A stretch of 44,629 bases of DNA from Novosphingobium sp. AP12. Its GTDB lineage: Bacteria > Pseudomonadota > Alphaproteobacteria > Sphingomonadales > Sphingomonadaceae. A program made the position numbers and the translations under genes. This document shows, piece after piece, positions 32,365 to 39,351 of the stretch. The stretch covers positions 1 through 44,629 of the forward strand of contig NZ_AKKE01000175.1 in assembly GCF_000281975.1 (NCBI RefSeq). Reading direction: 5' to 3'. The notes beneath the pieces are model-generated. The model was given only the letters and a program-made list of their open reading frames with translations. It ran no database searches and had not been told where the DNA came from. Within the stretch, counting starts at the first letter, position 1. Each line of letters begins with the position of its first letter.

Positions 32365-34641
32365 ATGACCAGCGGAGCCGTCGAAGCAGCCCGAACAATC
32401 CTCACGCGCCTCCACGAGGTGATGGCCTCGCGCAGCAATGCGCAGTCCAAGCTCAACAACGTGGTGGAAGTGATCGGCGAGAGCCTCGATAGCGAGGTCT
32501 GCTCGATTTATCTCCTGCGCGAAGGCATGCTCGAACTCTTCGCCACGCGCGGTCTTGCGCAAGAAGCCGTGCACGTCACGCGCATGGCCGTGGGAGAGGG
32601 CCTCGTCGGCACGATCGCCGACCAGACGGGTACGCTCAATCTCGCCGAAGCGGCAGCCCACCCCGACTTCTCGTATCGTCCCGAAACGGGCGAGGACAAG
32701 TTCCACTCCTTTGCCGGCGTGCCCATCGTGCGGCGTGAGCGGGCCGTGGGCGTGCTCTGCGTCCAGCACGTCGAGCCGCGCCGCTACGAGGAAGTGGAGA
32801 TAGAGGCCCTGCAGACGGTGGCGATGGTGCTGTCGGAACTGATAACCAACGCCGACCTCATCGACGAGGAGGACGCGCGTGCTCTCGGCGCCGGGCAGAC
32901 CGGGCCGGTCCAGCTCCATGGCCTGACCCTGGTCAAGGGCCTCGCGCTTGGCGTCGCGGTGTATCACCAGCCGCGCGTCACCATCGAGCATGTCGTCGCC
33001 GAGGACACCGAGGCCGAGCGCCAGCGCGTCATCATGGCGTTCGAGCGCATGCGCGAACAGATCGACCGCATGTCCAGCCAGGCCGAGTTCGGCGTCGGCG
33101 GCGAGCACGAGGAAGTGCTCGAGACCTACCGCATGTTCGCCTACGACGAGGGCTGGACGCGCCGCATCAACGAGGCGATCGACAGCGGCCTCACCGCAGA
33201 AGCGGCGATCGAGCGCGTGCAGCAGCGCACCCGCATGCGCATGCGCCAGATCGACGACCCGCTGCTTGCCGACCGCATGCACGACCTGGAAGACCTCGCG
33301 AATCGCCTGCTGCGGATCGTCTCGGGCCAGCTCGGCACGGCAGCGTCGATGGGCCTCAGGAACGACGCGATCCTCATTGCGCGCAACCTTGGCCCGGCCG
33401 AACTGCTCGAATACGATAGACGGCGACTGAAGGGCGTGGTGCTCGAGGAAGGCTCGCTCACCAGCCACGTCGTCATCGTCGCGCGCGCCATGGGTGTGCC
33501 GGTGCTGGGCCGTGTGCGGGGCCTGCGCGGTGCCGTGCGCGAGGGCGACCAGTTGCTGCTCGACGCCGACCAGGCCACCTGCACCGTGCGCCCGTCGACC
33601 GGCTCGCTCGAAGCGTTCGACGCGCGCTTCGCCAAGAGCCGGGAGCGTCAGGCGATCTATGCCGGCATGCGTGACGTGCAGCCGACAACGCGTGACGGCG
33701 CCCGCATCAACGTGATGATCAACGCGGGGCTGCGCGACGACGTCGTCAACCTCAACCTCACCGGCGCCGACGGCATCGGCCTGTTCCGCACTGAGTTCCA
33801 GTTCCTCGTCTCGGCGACGCTTCCCCAGCGCGAGAAGCAGACCCGCCTCTATCGCGACGTGCTCGACGCGGCGGGGGATCGCCCGGTGGTGTTCCGCACG
33901 GTCGACATCGGCGGCGACAAGACGCTGCCCTACCTGCGCCACGACGACGGCGAGGGCGAGGAAAACCCGGCGATGGGCTGGCGCGCGCTGCGCGTCGCGC
34001 TCGAACGCGACGGTCTGCTCAAGGTCCAGGCGCGCTCGCTGCTGGAGGCGGCGGCCGGCCGCAAGCTCAACGTCATGTTCCCGATGGTTGCCGAGCCGTG
34101 GGAGTTCGACGCCGCCAAGGCCGTGTTCGACGGCCAGCTCGACTACCTGCGCAAGCGCAAGAAAGTGCTGCCCGAGGCGATCCGCTACGGCGTGATGCTG
34201 GAAGTGCCGGCGCTCGCCGAGCAGCTCGACCTGCTGGCGCCGAAGATCGCCTTCCTCTCGATCGGCACCAACGACCTGACGCAGTTCCTGTTCGCGGCCG
34301 ACCGTTCCAACCCCAAGCTGGCGGAACGCTACGACTGGCTGAGCCCGGCGATCCTGCGCTTCCTGCGCAGGGTGGTCCGCACGCTCGACGGCACCGGCGT
34401 GGACATCAGCGTCTGCGGCGAGATGGGCGGGCGCCGGCTTGAGGCGCTGGCGCTGCTGGGCCTGGGCATCCGCCGCATGTCGATCACCCCGGCCGCGATC
34501 GGCCCGATCAAGGAGCTGGTAGGCAAGGTCGACCTCGGCGAGATCACCAAGGCCATGGAAGGCTGGATGACGTCGCCGCCGGCCGACATGCGCGCGGCCA
34601 TGGTCGCCTGGGCCGCCGAGCGGGACATCCCCGTCGACTGA
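32365..34641 (+). CDS. ptsP: Phosphoenolpyruvate-protein phosphotransferase PtsP (enzyme I-Ntr)
   Basis: A 758-residue enzyme I of the nitrogen PTS. A GAF domain covers about residues 15-165 (EVCSIYLLREGMLELFATRG; FHSFAGVPIVRRERAVGVL). Then come the PEP-utiliser N-domain, the swivelling His domain with the phosphorylation site H368 in GSLTSHVVIVARAMG, and the C-terminal PEP-binding barrel with active-site C684 in ISVCGEMGGRRLEA. It takes phosphate from PEP and passes it to NPr and EIIA-Ntr, linking nitrogen and potassium status to regulation. No ribosome binding site is seen at 32365; M20 (32422) is a possible alternative but would cut into the family's N-terminus. The start follows two palindromes. 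Confidence 0.94.
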   Translation: MTSGAVEAARTILTRLHEVMASRSNAQSKLNNVVEVIGESLDSEVCSIYLLREGMLELFATRGLAQEAVHVTRMAVGEGLVGTIADQTGTLNLAEAAAHPDFSYRPETGEDKFHSFAGVPIVRRERAVGVLCVQHVEPRRYEEVEIEALQTVAMVLSELITNADLIDEEDARALGAGQTGPVQLHGLTLVKGLALGVAVYHQPRVTIEHVVAEDTEAERQRVIMAFERMREQIDRMSSQAEFGVGGEHEEVLETYRMFAYDEGWTRRINEAIDSGLTAEAAIERVQQRTRMRMRQIDDPLLADRMHDLEDLANRLLRIVSGQLGTAASMGLRNDAILIARNLGPAELLEYDRRRLKGVVLEEGSLTSHVVIVARAMGVPVLGRVRGLRGAVREGDQLLLDADQATCTVRPSTGSLEAFDARFAKSRERQAIYAGMRDVQPTTRDGARINVMINAGLRDDVVNLNLTGADGIGLFRTEFQFLVSATLPQREKQTRLYRDVLDAAGDRPVVFRTVDIGGDKTLPYLRHDDGEGEENPAMGWRALRVALERDGLLKVQARSLLEAAAGRKLNVMFPMVAEPWEFDAAKAVFDGQLDYLRKRKKVLPEAIRYGVMLEVPALAEQLDLLAPKIAFLSIGTNDLTQFLFAADRSNPKLAERYDWLSPAILRFLRRVVRTLDGTGVDISVCGEMGGRRLEALALLGLGIRRMSITPAAIGPIKELVGKVDLGEITKAMEGWMTSPPADMRAAMVAWAAERDIPVD

Positions 34642-34671
34642 GGCCGGCCGATTTCGGCCGCAATCGGTTGA

Positions 34672-34700
34672 TGCGGAGGTTTACCGCAGAATTTTCGGGC
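34672..34700 (+). terminator. Weak hairpin after ptsP
   Basis: TGCGG (34672-34676) and CCGCA (34684-34688) pair around seven bases, followed by GAATTTTCGG. Upstream CGGCCGA and TCGGCCG also pair. This may end ptsP transcription, though the T-run is short. Confidence 0.35.
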
Positions 34701-34788
34701 GATTGACTGCCGACTGATTGACTTTGCAGCGTCAGACGGTTTGGTTAGGTCGAGGTCAGGTCGCAACACACATCGCTTCTGGAGCGGA

Positions 34789-35787
34789 ATGGAAAACGTC
34801 GAATCCCAAGGTCGTGCGCCCGCGTCGCAAAGCGTCGGAAGCCAGCTTCGCGGAGCCCGCGAAGCCGCCGGGCTCAGCCGCGCGGACATCGCATCGAAGA
34901 CCAAGGTCGCCGAACGCCATCTCCTGGCCATCGAGGAAGACCGCTTGGGCGACCTCGCCGCGCGGACCTATGCGGTGGGTTTTGCGCGCGCCTATGCCCG
35001 TGCGGTGGGATTGAGCGAGAACGTCATCGCCGCGAAAGTGCGCGAACAGCTCGACAGCGAAGTGGTCGAGCGCCCGCAGACCATCACCAGTTTTGAGCCC
35101 GGCGATCCCGCACGCGTGCCGACCCGGCGCCTCGCTTGGGTCGCAGCAGCGGGCGTGGTGGTCGCGGTGGCAGTATTGCTGATATTCTGGAGCAGCTTCC
35201 TCTCGCCCGAGGGCCAGCTGCCCGACCTCGTCGCCGACAAGGCGGAGACGCCCGGCGGCACATCCGCGCCCGTCGCTTCCGCGCCGCCTCCACCGCCCCC
35301 CGTGCCCGCCTCCGGCCCGGTCGTGCTGACCGCCACCGGCGACCAGGTCTGGGTCAAGGTGACCGACAGTACCGGCGCGCAGGTGCTGCAGAAGGAACTG
35401 GCAAAGGGCGAAAGCTGGACGGCTCCCGCCGGCGTGCCGGGGCTGCAGCTGCGCACCGGGCGCCCCGATGCGCTACAAGTCTCGGTCGGCGGCAAGGCCT
35501 TGCCCCCGCTCGATACGGAGCCGCGCCTGATGTCGGGCGTCTCGCTCGCCGCAGCCGACCTACTGGCCCGCGCCAATCCGGCCTCGGCGGGCAGCACCGT
35601 GCCTGTGCCTGCGCCTCCTGCATCCTTGCCGACGACGAACACCGCGCCGGGCCAGCCTCAGGTCCAGGCGCCAACGCGGCGTCCTACCGCGCGCAATGCT
35701 CCCGCGGCGACGACGGGGCGAAGGCCGACCGAGGCGCCGACGCCGGAATCGCTGCTGCCGGCTTCGCTTTCCACGACTTCCAACTGA
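34789..35787 (+). CDS. rodZ: RodZ-like protein: cytoplasmic HTH, single membrane helix, DUF4115 periplasmic domain
   Basis: A 332-residue protein from the ATG at 34789 (GGAG four bases upstream). Residues 16-75 are an Xre-type HTH (LRGAREAAGLSRADIASKTK, ERHLLAIEEDR, RTYAVGFARAYARAVGL). A membrane helix covers about 114-138 (RLAWVAAAGVVVAVAVLLIFW). A Pro/Ala-rich linker follows, then the DUF4115 domain at about 180-245 (TATGDQVWVKVTDSTGAQVL). The end is a long Pro/Thr/Ala tail. This is the RodZ layout; RodZ links MreB to the membrane to keep rod shape. The protein was named by architecture, so the function is inferred. It sits between ptsP and cpoB. Confidence 0.85.
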   Translation: MENVESQGRAPASQSVGSQLRGAREAAGLSRADIASKTKVAERHLLAIEEDRLGDLAARTYAVGFARAYARAVGLSENVIAAKVREQLDSEVVERPQTITSFEPGDPARVPTRRLAWVAAAGVVVAVAVLLIFWSSFLSPEGQLPDLVADKAETPGGTSAPVASAPPPPPPVPASGPVVLTATGDQVWVKVTDSTGAQVLQKELAKGESWTAPAGVPGLQLRTGRPDALQVSVGGKALPPLDTEPRLMSGVSLAAADLLARANPASAGSTVPVPAPPASLPTTNTAPGQPQVQAPTRRPTARNAPAATTGRRPTEAPTPESLLPASLSTTSN

Positions 35788-35913
35788 CCCTGGCTCGACA
35801 GGCGGGGGCTGTTTCGGGCAACACCGCCGGATGGTCCAATTGGTTAATTCCCGGTTCTGCCAGCCGCTGCCAAAGCGGCGCGGCGGAATGTCCGGCACGG
35901 AGTTGATTTGGCG

Positions 35914-36918
35914 ATGATACGTACCCTTGGGACACGTCCCCTAGGCGCAATGCGCAGCGCACACTGGCTGGCCACGGCTGCCGCGGCGGCGATCCTCGTC
36001 GGCGGGGCGGCTCCGGCCTTCGCGCAGGACGCCAACACCAGTGCACGCCTGAACAAGGTCGAAGGCGAAGTGCGCGCGCTGCAGCGCAAGGTCTTCCCCG
36101 GCAACGACGGCAAGTATTTCGAGCCCGAGATCACGACGCGGCCCGCTCCGGTGACAACGCCAGGTGGCCCCGCCAGCACGCCGGTGAGCGACCTGCTCAC
36201 TCGCATGGACTCGGTGGAGGCGCAGATGGCGCGGCTGACCGCGCAGGTCGAGCAGAACACCAATCGCATCAGCCAGCTCGAGGAAAAGCTCGCGGGCGGT
36301 GTTCCTGCCGCTGCGCCGATCCTCGCTCCGCCCCCTGCGTCGCAGAGCAATCTGGATGCGATGAGCGGCGGGACCTCCGCTCGCCCGGCGACTGGCCCGT
36401 CCGTCCCGGCTAACACCCCTGCGGCCCGCCCATCGACGCCTCCTGCGGCAACCCCGGCGCCCAAGCCCGTTGCCGCGCCGTCCTCGCGGGTCGAGGCGGT
36501 GAAGGCCATCGTCAAGCCCCAGAGCGCGGACGCCGCCGACGACGAGTACAGCTATGGCTACCGCCTGTGGGAAGCGAAGTTCTACCCCGAGGCGCAGCAG
36601 CAGCTGAAGCTCTACCTGGAAAAATACCCCAAGCACGCCCGCGCCAGCTGGGGCCGCAACCTGCTCGGCCGGGCCTACCTTGACGACAACAACCCGAGCG
36701 AAGCGGCCAAGTGGTTCCTCCAGAACTTCCAGACCGACAAGCGCGGCGATCGTGCGCCCGACAGCCTGCTCTACCTCGGCGTTTCGATGAAGCAGCTCAA
36801 GGACACCAAGCGCGCCTGCATCGCGCTTGCCGAGTTCAGCGAGACTTACGCCAGCGAGGCCGCAGGCCGCCTGAGCGGGCTCTACAACAGCACGCGCAGT
36901 GGGCTCACCTGTAGCTGA
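35914..36918 (+). CDS. cpoB: CpoB/YbgF-like periplasmic protein (cell division coordinator)
   Basis: A 334-residue protein with a signal peptide (residues 14-37, LATAAAAAILVGGAAPAFAQ). The N-terminal coiled coil (SARLNKVEGEVRALQRKV and VSDLLTRMDSVEAQMARLTA) fits the YbgF trimerisation segment. A Pro/Ala-rich linker follows, and the C-terminal 110 residues are TPR repeats (YSYGYRLWEAKFYPEAQQQL, LGRAYLDDNNPSEAAKWFLQ). CpoB links peptidoglycan synthesis with Tol-Pal during division. A TTG six bases upstream could also be the start. It overlaps tilS by 20 bases, an arrangement common in alphaproteobacteria. Confidence 0.9.
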   Translation: MIRTLGTRPLGAMRSAHWLATAAAAAILVGGAAPAFAQDANTSARLNKVEGEVRALQRKVFPGNDGKYFEPEITTRPAPVTTPGGPASTPVSDLLTRMDSVEAQMARLTAQVEQNTNRISQLEEKLAGGVPAAAPILAPPPASQSNLDAMSGGTSARPATGPSVPANTPAARPSTPPAATPAPKPVAAPSSRVEAVKAIVKPQSADAADDEYSYGYRLWEAKFYPEAQQQLKLYLEKYPKHARASWGRNLLGRAYLDDNNPSEAAKWFLQNFQTDKRGDRAPDSLLYLGVSMKQLKDTKRACIALAEFSETYASEAAGRLSGLYNSTRSGLTCS

Positions 36919-37879
36919 TGCGGGCGCTGCCGACCGGTTCCGCGCCGGTCTGGCGGCGATCTGGGCCGAAGGCGTCGATGAAGCGCGCGCGCGGCTGGGC
37001 GTGGCCGTGTCGGGCGGGCCAGACAGCCTAGCGCTTCTCCTGCTCGCCAACGCCGCGCTGCCGGGGCGGGTAGATGCGGCTACCGTCGACCATGGCCTGC
37101 GCCCTGAAAGCGCAGAGGAAGCGGCGGAAGTCGCGAAGGTTTGCATCGGTCTCGGCGTTCCCCATGCCGTTCTGCGGGTCAAAGTCGGGCCCGGCAATAT
37201 TCAGGCGGAGGCACGGGCGGCGCGCTACGGTGCGCTGGCGGAATGGGCCGCCGTGCAGGGCCTCGCCGCACTTGCTACCGGGCACCAGGCCGATGACCAG
37301 GCGGAAACGCTCATCATGCGCCTCAACCGGGCCAGTGGCCTCGCGGGCCTAGCGAGCGTGCGTTCGCGCGGCGTCGTGCCCGGCTCGGACCTGCCGCTGC
37401 TGCGGCCTGTGCTGGACTGGCGGCGCGCGGAACTGGGTGAGGTCGTGCGCGGCGCCGGCCTCATAGCGGTCGAGGACCCCAGCAACACCAACGACCGGTT
37501 CGACCGGGTGCGTGTCCGCAAGGCGCTGGCCGATGCTGACTGGCTCGACGTACGCGCCATTGCCCAAAGCGCCGCGAACCTCGCGGAGGCGGACGCCGCG
37601 CTGGACTGGATGGCCGCGCTCGAATGGCGCTCCTGTGTCAAAAAGGAGCCGATGGGACTGAAGTATCGCCCGCAGGCGCCGCGCGCGGTGGCCTTGCGCG
37701 TGGTTGCCCGGATCGTGCGCGAACTCGACGAGGAGGCGCGCGGCGGCGCGATCTCGCGGCTGGTAGAGAGCCTCGTCGCAGGGCGTCCCGCCTCGATCGG
37801 TGCCCTTGTAGCACGGCCCAATTCGGGCGGCTGGAGCTTTGCGAAGGCCCCGGTGCGCGCGGTGAAGCCCGGGAAATAA
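36899..37879 (+). CDS. tilS: tRNA(Ile)-lysidine synthase
   Basis: A 326-residue protein with the ATP-pyrophosphatase motif SGGPDS (38-43). VDHGLRPESAEEA, GHQADDQAETLIMRL and NTNDRFDRVRVRK follow, as in TilS. It modifies C34 of the minor isoleucine tRNA (CAU anticodon) so it reads AUA. The most likely start is the GTG at 36899, inside the cpoB 3' end. The C-terminal domain is shorter than in E. coli, as in many alphaproteobacteria. ftsH, often next to tilS in this class, is not here: tilS is followed at once by a convergent L,D-transpeptidase gene. Confidence 0.93.
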   Translation: MGSPVADAGAADRFRAGLAAIWAEGVDEARARLGVAVSGGPDSLALLLLANAALPGRVDAATVDHGLRPESAEEAAEVAKVCIGLGVPHAVLRVKVGPGNIQAEARAARYGALAEWAAVQGLAALATGHQADDQAETLIMRLNRASGLAGLASVRSRGVVPGSDLPLLRPVLDWRRAELGEVVRGAGLIAVEDPSNTNDRFDRVRVRKALADADWLDVRAIAQSAANLAEADAALDWMAALEWRSCVKKEPMGLKYRPQAPRAVALRVVARIVRELDEEARGGAISRLVESLVAGRPASIGALVARPNSGGWSFAKAPVRAVKPGK

Positions 37880-37882
37880 GGT

Positions 37883-38527
37883 CTACCCGCCGACGAGGCT
37901 GTCGCCCATGCCGACCTGCTTGCCGCGCGTGATGTAGACCTTGTCGCCTAGATGAGTGGTCGCGAACAGCTTGGCGGCGAAGTCGTTGGGCATGCCCACG
38001 CAGCCGTGGCTCGCATAGCCGAGTTCGACGTTCGATCCGTGCAGCGTGATGCCGTCGTCGGTCAGGCGCTGCATGAAGGGCATCGGCGCGCCGGTGTAGA
38101 TGTTTGAGACGTGGTCCCTGTCCTTTTGCGTGATCGGATAGACGCCGAGCGGGGTCGGCTTGTCCTCCGTCCCGAGCAGCACGGCTGTGGCGCCGATCTC
38201 GTAGCCGGCGCGGAACACCGAAAGGACGCGCGCCTCCAGGTCGACGGTCACGACGATCGGGCCGGCGGGCACGTTCTTGTCGTCCCAGTGCCACTGCCCG
38301 TACTTGATCGGCCCGTTGATCGGTAGGATCCGCTTGATGACGAAGGGCTCGTCCTTCTTTGGAATTGGCGCCGGAGCGGGCTTCGCGGCCGCGACCTTGG
38401 GCTGCGTCAGCTTGGCCTCGGCAAGCGAGGCGGGCTCCGGCTTGCCAGGCGATGCGGCGACGACCAGCACCCCGGCGATGGTAGCCAGGGCGACGAAGCC
38501 CGAGGCGAGGAGGATGCGCGCGTCCAC
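37883..38527 (-). CDS. L,D-transpeptidase (YkuD family), membrane-anchored
   Basis: A 214-residue protein starting with GTG at 38527. An N-terminal membrane anchor or uncleaved signal covers about residues 4-26 (RILLASGFVALATIAGVLVV). A Lys/Pro/Ala linker follows. The YkuD catalytic domain occupies residues 85-205, with TPLGVYPI, GITLHGS (H163) and the active-site motif YASHGCVGMPN (H174, C176). It makes 3-3 crosslinks or attaches proteins to peptidoglycan in the periplasm. It converges with tilS, with three bases between stop codons. It is a different subfamily from the Tat-signal protein at 9722. Confidence 0.92.
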   Translation of the reverse strand: MDARILLASGFVALATIAGVLVVAASPGKPEPASLAEAKLTQPKVAAAKPAPAPIPKKDEPFVIKRILPINGPIKYGQWHWDDKNVPAGPIVVTVDLEARVLSVFRAGYEIGATAVLLGTEDKPTPLGVYPITQKDRDHVSNIYTGAPMPFMQRLTDDGITLHGSNVELGYASHGCVGMPNDFAAKLFATTHLGDKVYITRGKQVGMGDSLVGG

Positions 38528-38625
38528 GTTGATTGTCCGATTCGTTAGGCCGGGTGATCCTGACAGGTCGGCCTTATCATCGCGTAAATGACGGCCCAGC
38601 GCCAGTCATGCGGAAGCCATGTCAG

Positions 38626-39240
38626 CTAACCGTCCTTGCGAGTGATGCCTTCGCGCAGGATCGAGTTCGCCAGTTCAGCCACTTCATCGGCCGAGGCGTC
38701 TTCCGACCAGACCGCGTAGCGAAGGCCCAGGAACACATTCATGCCCATGATGGCCCAGGCATGCGCTTCGCCCAGGTCCTCGCGCAGTTCGCCCTTGCGA
38801 ATGCCTTCGGCGAGGCGCTCGTGGATACGGCGGGCGGTGTTGCGGTAGTGGAGGCGGAAGCTGTCCGGATTGACGAACTCGGCCTCGTCGATGATGCGGT
38901 AGATTTCCTTGTGCTCGCTGGCGAAGCGCAGGAACCCGGTGAGCGAAGCGCGTTCGGTCTCCAGCGCGGGCAGGTCCTGCTGGCGGGCGCTCAGCGCAGC
39001 CTCGCGGACCTTGCTGCTGAGGTCGTCGACCAGCGCGCGGAAGATTTCGTCCTTGGAATTGAAGTACGTATAGAAGCTGCCCAGCGCCGTGCCCGCGCGC
39101 TTGGTGATCGCGGTGATGGACGCCTCGTGGAAGCCGCGTTCGCCGAACTCCAGCGCTGCTGCGTCCAGCAGCTTGCGCAAGGTTCGCCGTCCGCGTTCGG
39201 TGCGGGGCGCCTTGTCGGGAAGGGCTTGTCCTGTGGTCAT
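38626..39240 (-). CDS. TetR/AcrR family transcriptional regulator, divergent from TonB receptor
   Basis: A 204-residue regulator from the ATG at 39240. The DNA-binding domain covers about residues 18-70 (RRTLRKLLDAAALEFGERGF, then ASITAITKRAGTALGSFYTY). The C-terminal domain is of the TetR_C type with helices such as EAHAWAIMGMNVFLGLRYAVW. It is divergent from the TonB-dependent receptor at 39352. A 20-base palindrome lies between them. It probably represses the receptor and perhaps the downstream hydrolase and transporter. Confidence 0.9.
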   Translation of the reverse strand: MTTGQALPDKAPRTERGRRTLRKLLDAAALEFGERGFHEASITAITKRAGTALGSFYTYFNSKDEIFRALVDDLSSKVREAALSARQQDLPALETERASLTGFLRFASEHKEIYRIIDEAEFVNPDSFRLHYRNTARRIHERLAEGIRKGELREDLGEAHAWAIMGMNVFLGLRYAVWSEDASADEVAELANSILREGITRKDG

Positions 39241-39284
39241 CGCGACACAGCTAGACGGCTCCTTCGGCCTTGGCAAACATTCAA

Positions 39285-39304
39285 AGTTGAAACATGGTTC
39301 AACT
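39285..39304. promoter_or_regulatory. 20-bp palindrome between TetR and TonB receptor (candidate TetR operator)
   Basis: AGTTGAAACATGGTTCAACT is an inverted repeat with one mismatched pair in the centre; the outer arms AGTTGAA and TTCAACT are perfect. It lies 44 bases from the TetR start and 47 bases from the receptor start. A possible -35 TTGAAA (39288-39293) for the receptor overlaps it, with ATATGA 16 bases further. Length and place fit a TetR operator. Confidence 0.65.
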
Positions 39305-39351
39305 ATCAATATGAGGGTCGCTAACAAGAAGCGACCATGGGAGAGACTACG

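Noticed and set aside
31801..33942. A 713-residue minus-strand frame antisense to ptsP
   Set aside because: It lies opposite a clear PtsP with intact active site residues and starts without a ribosome binding site.
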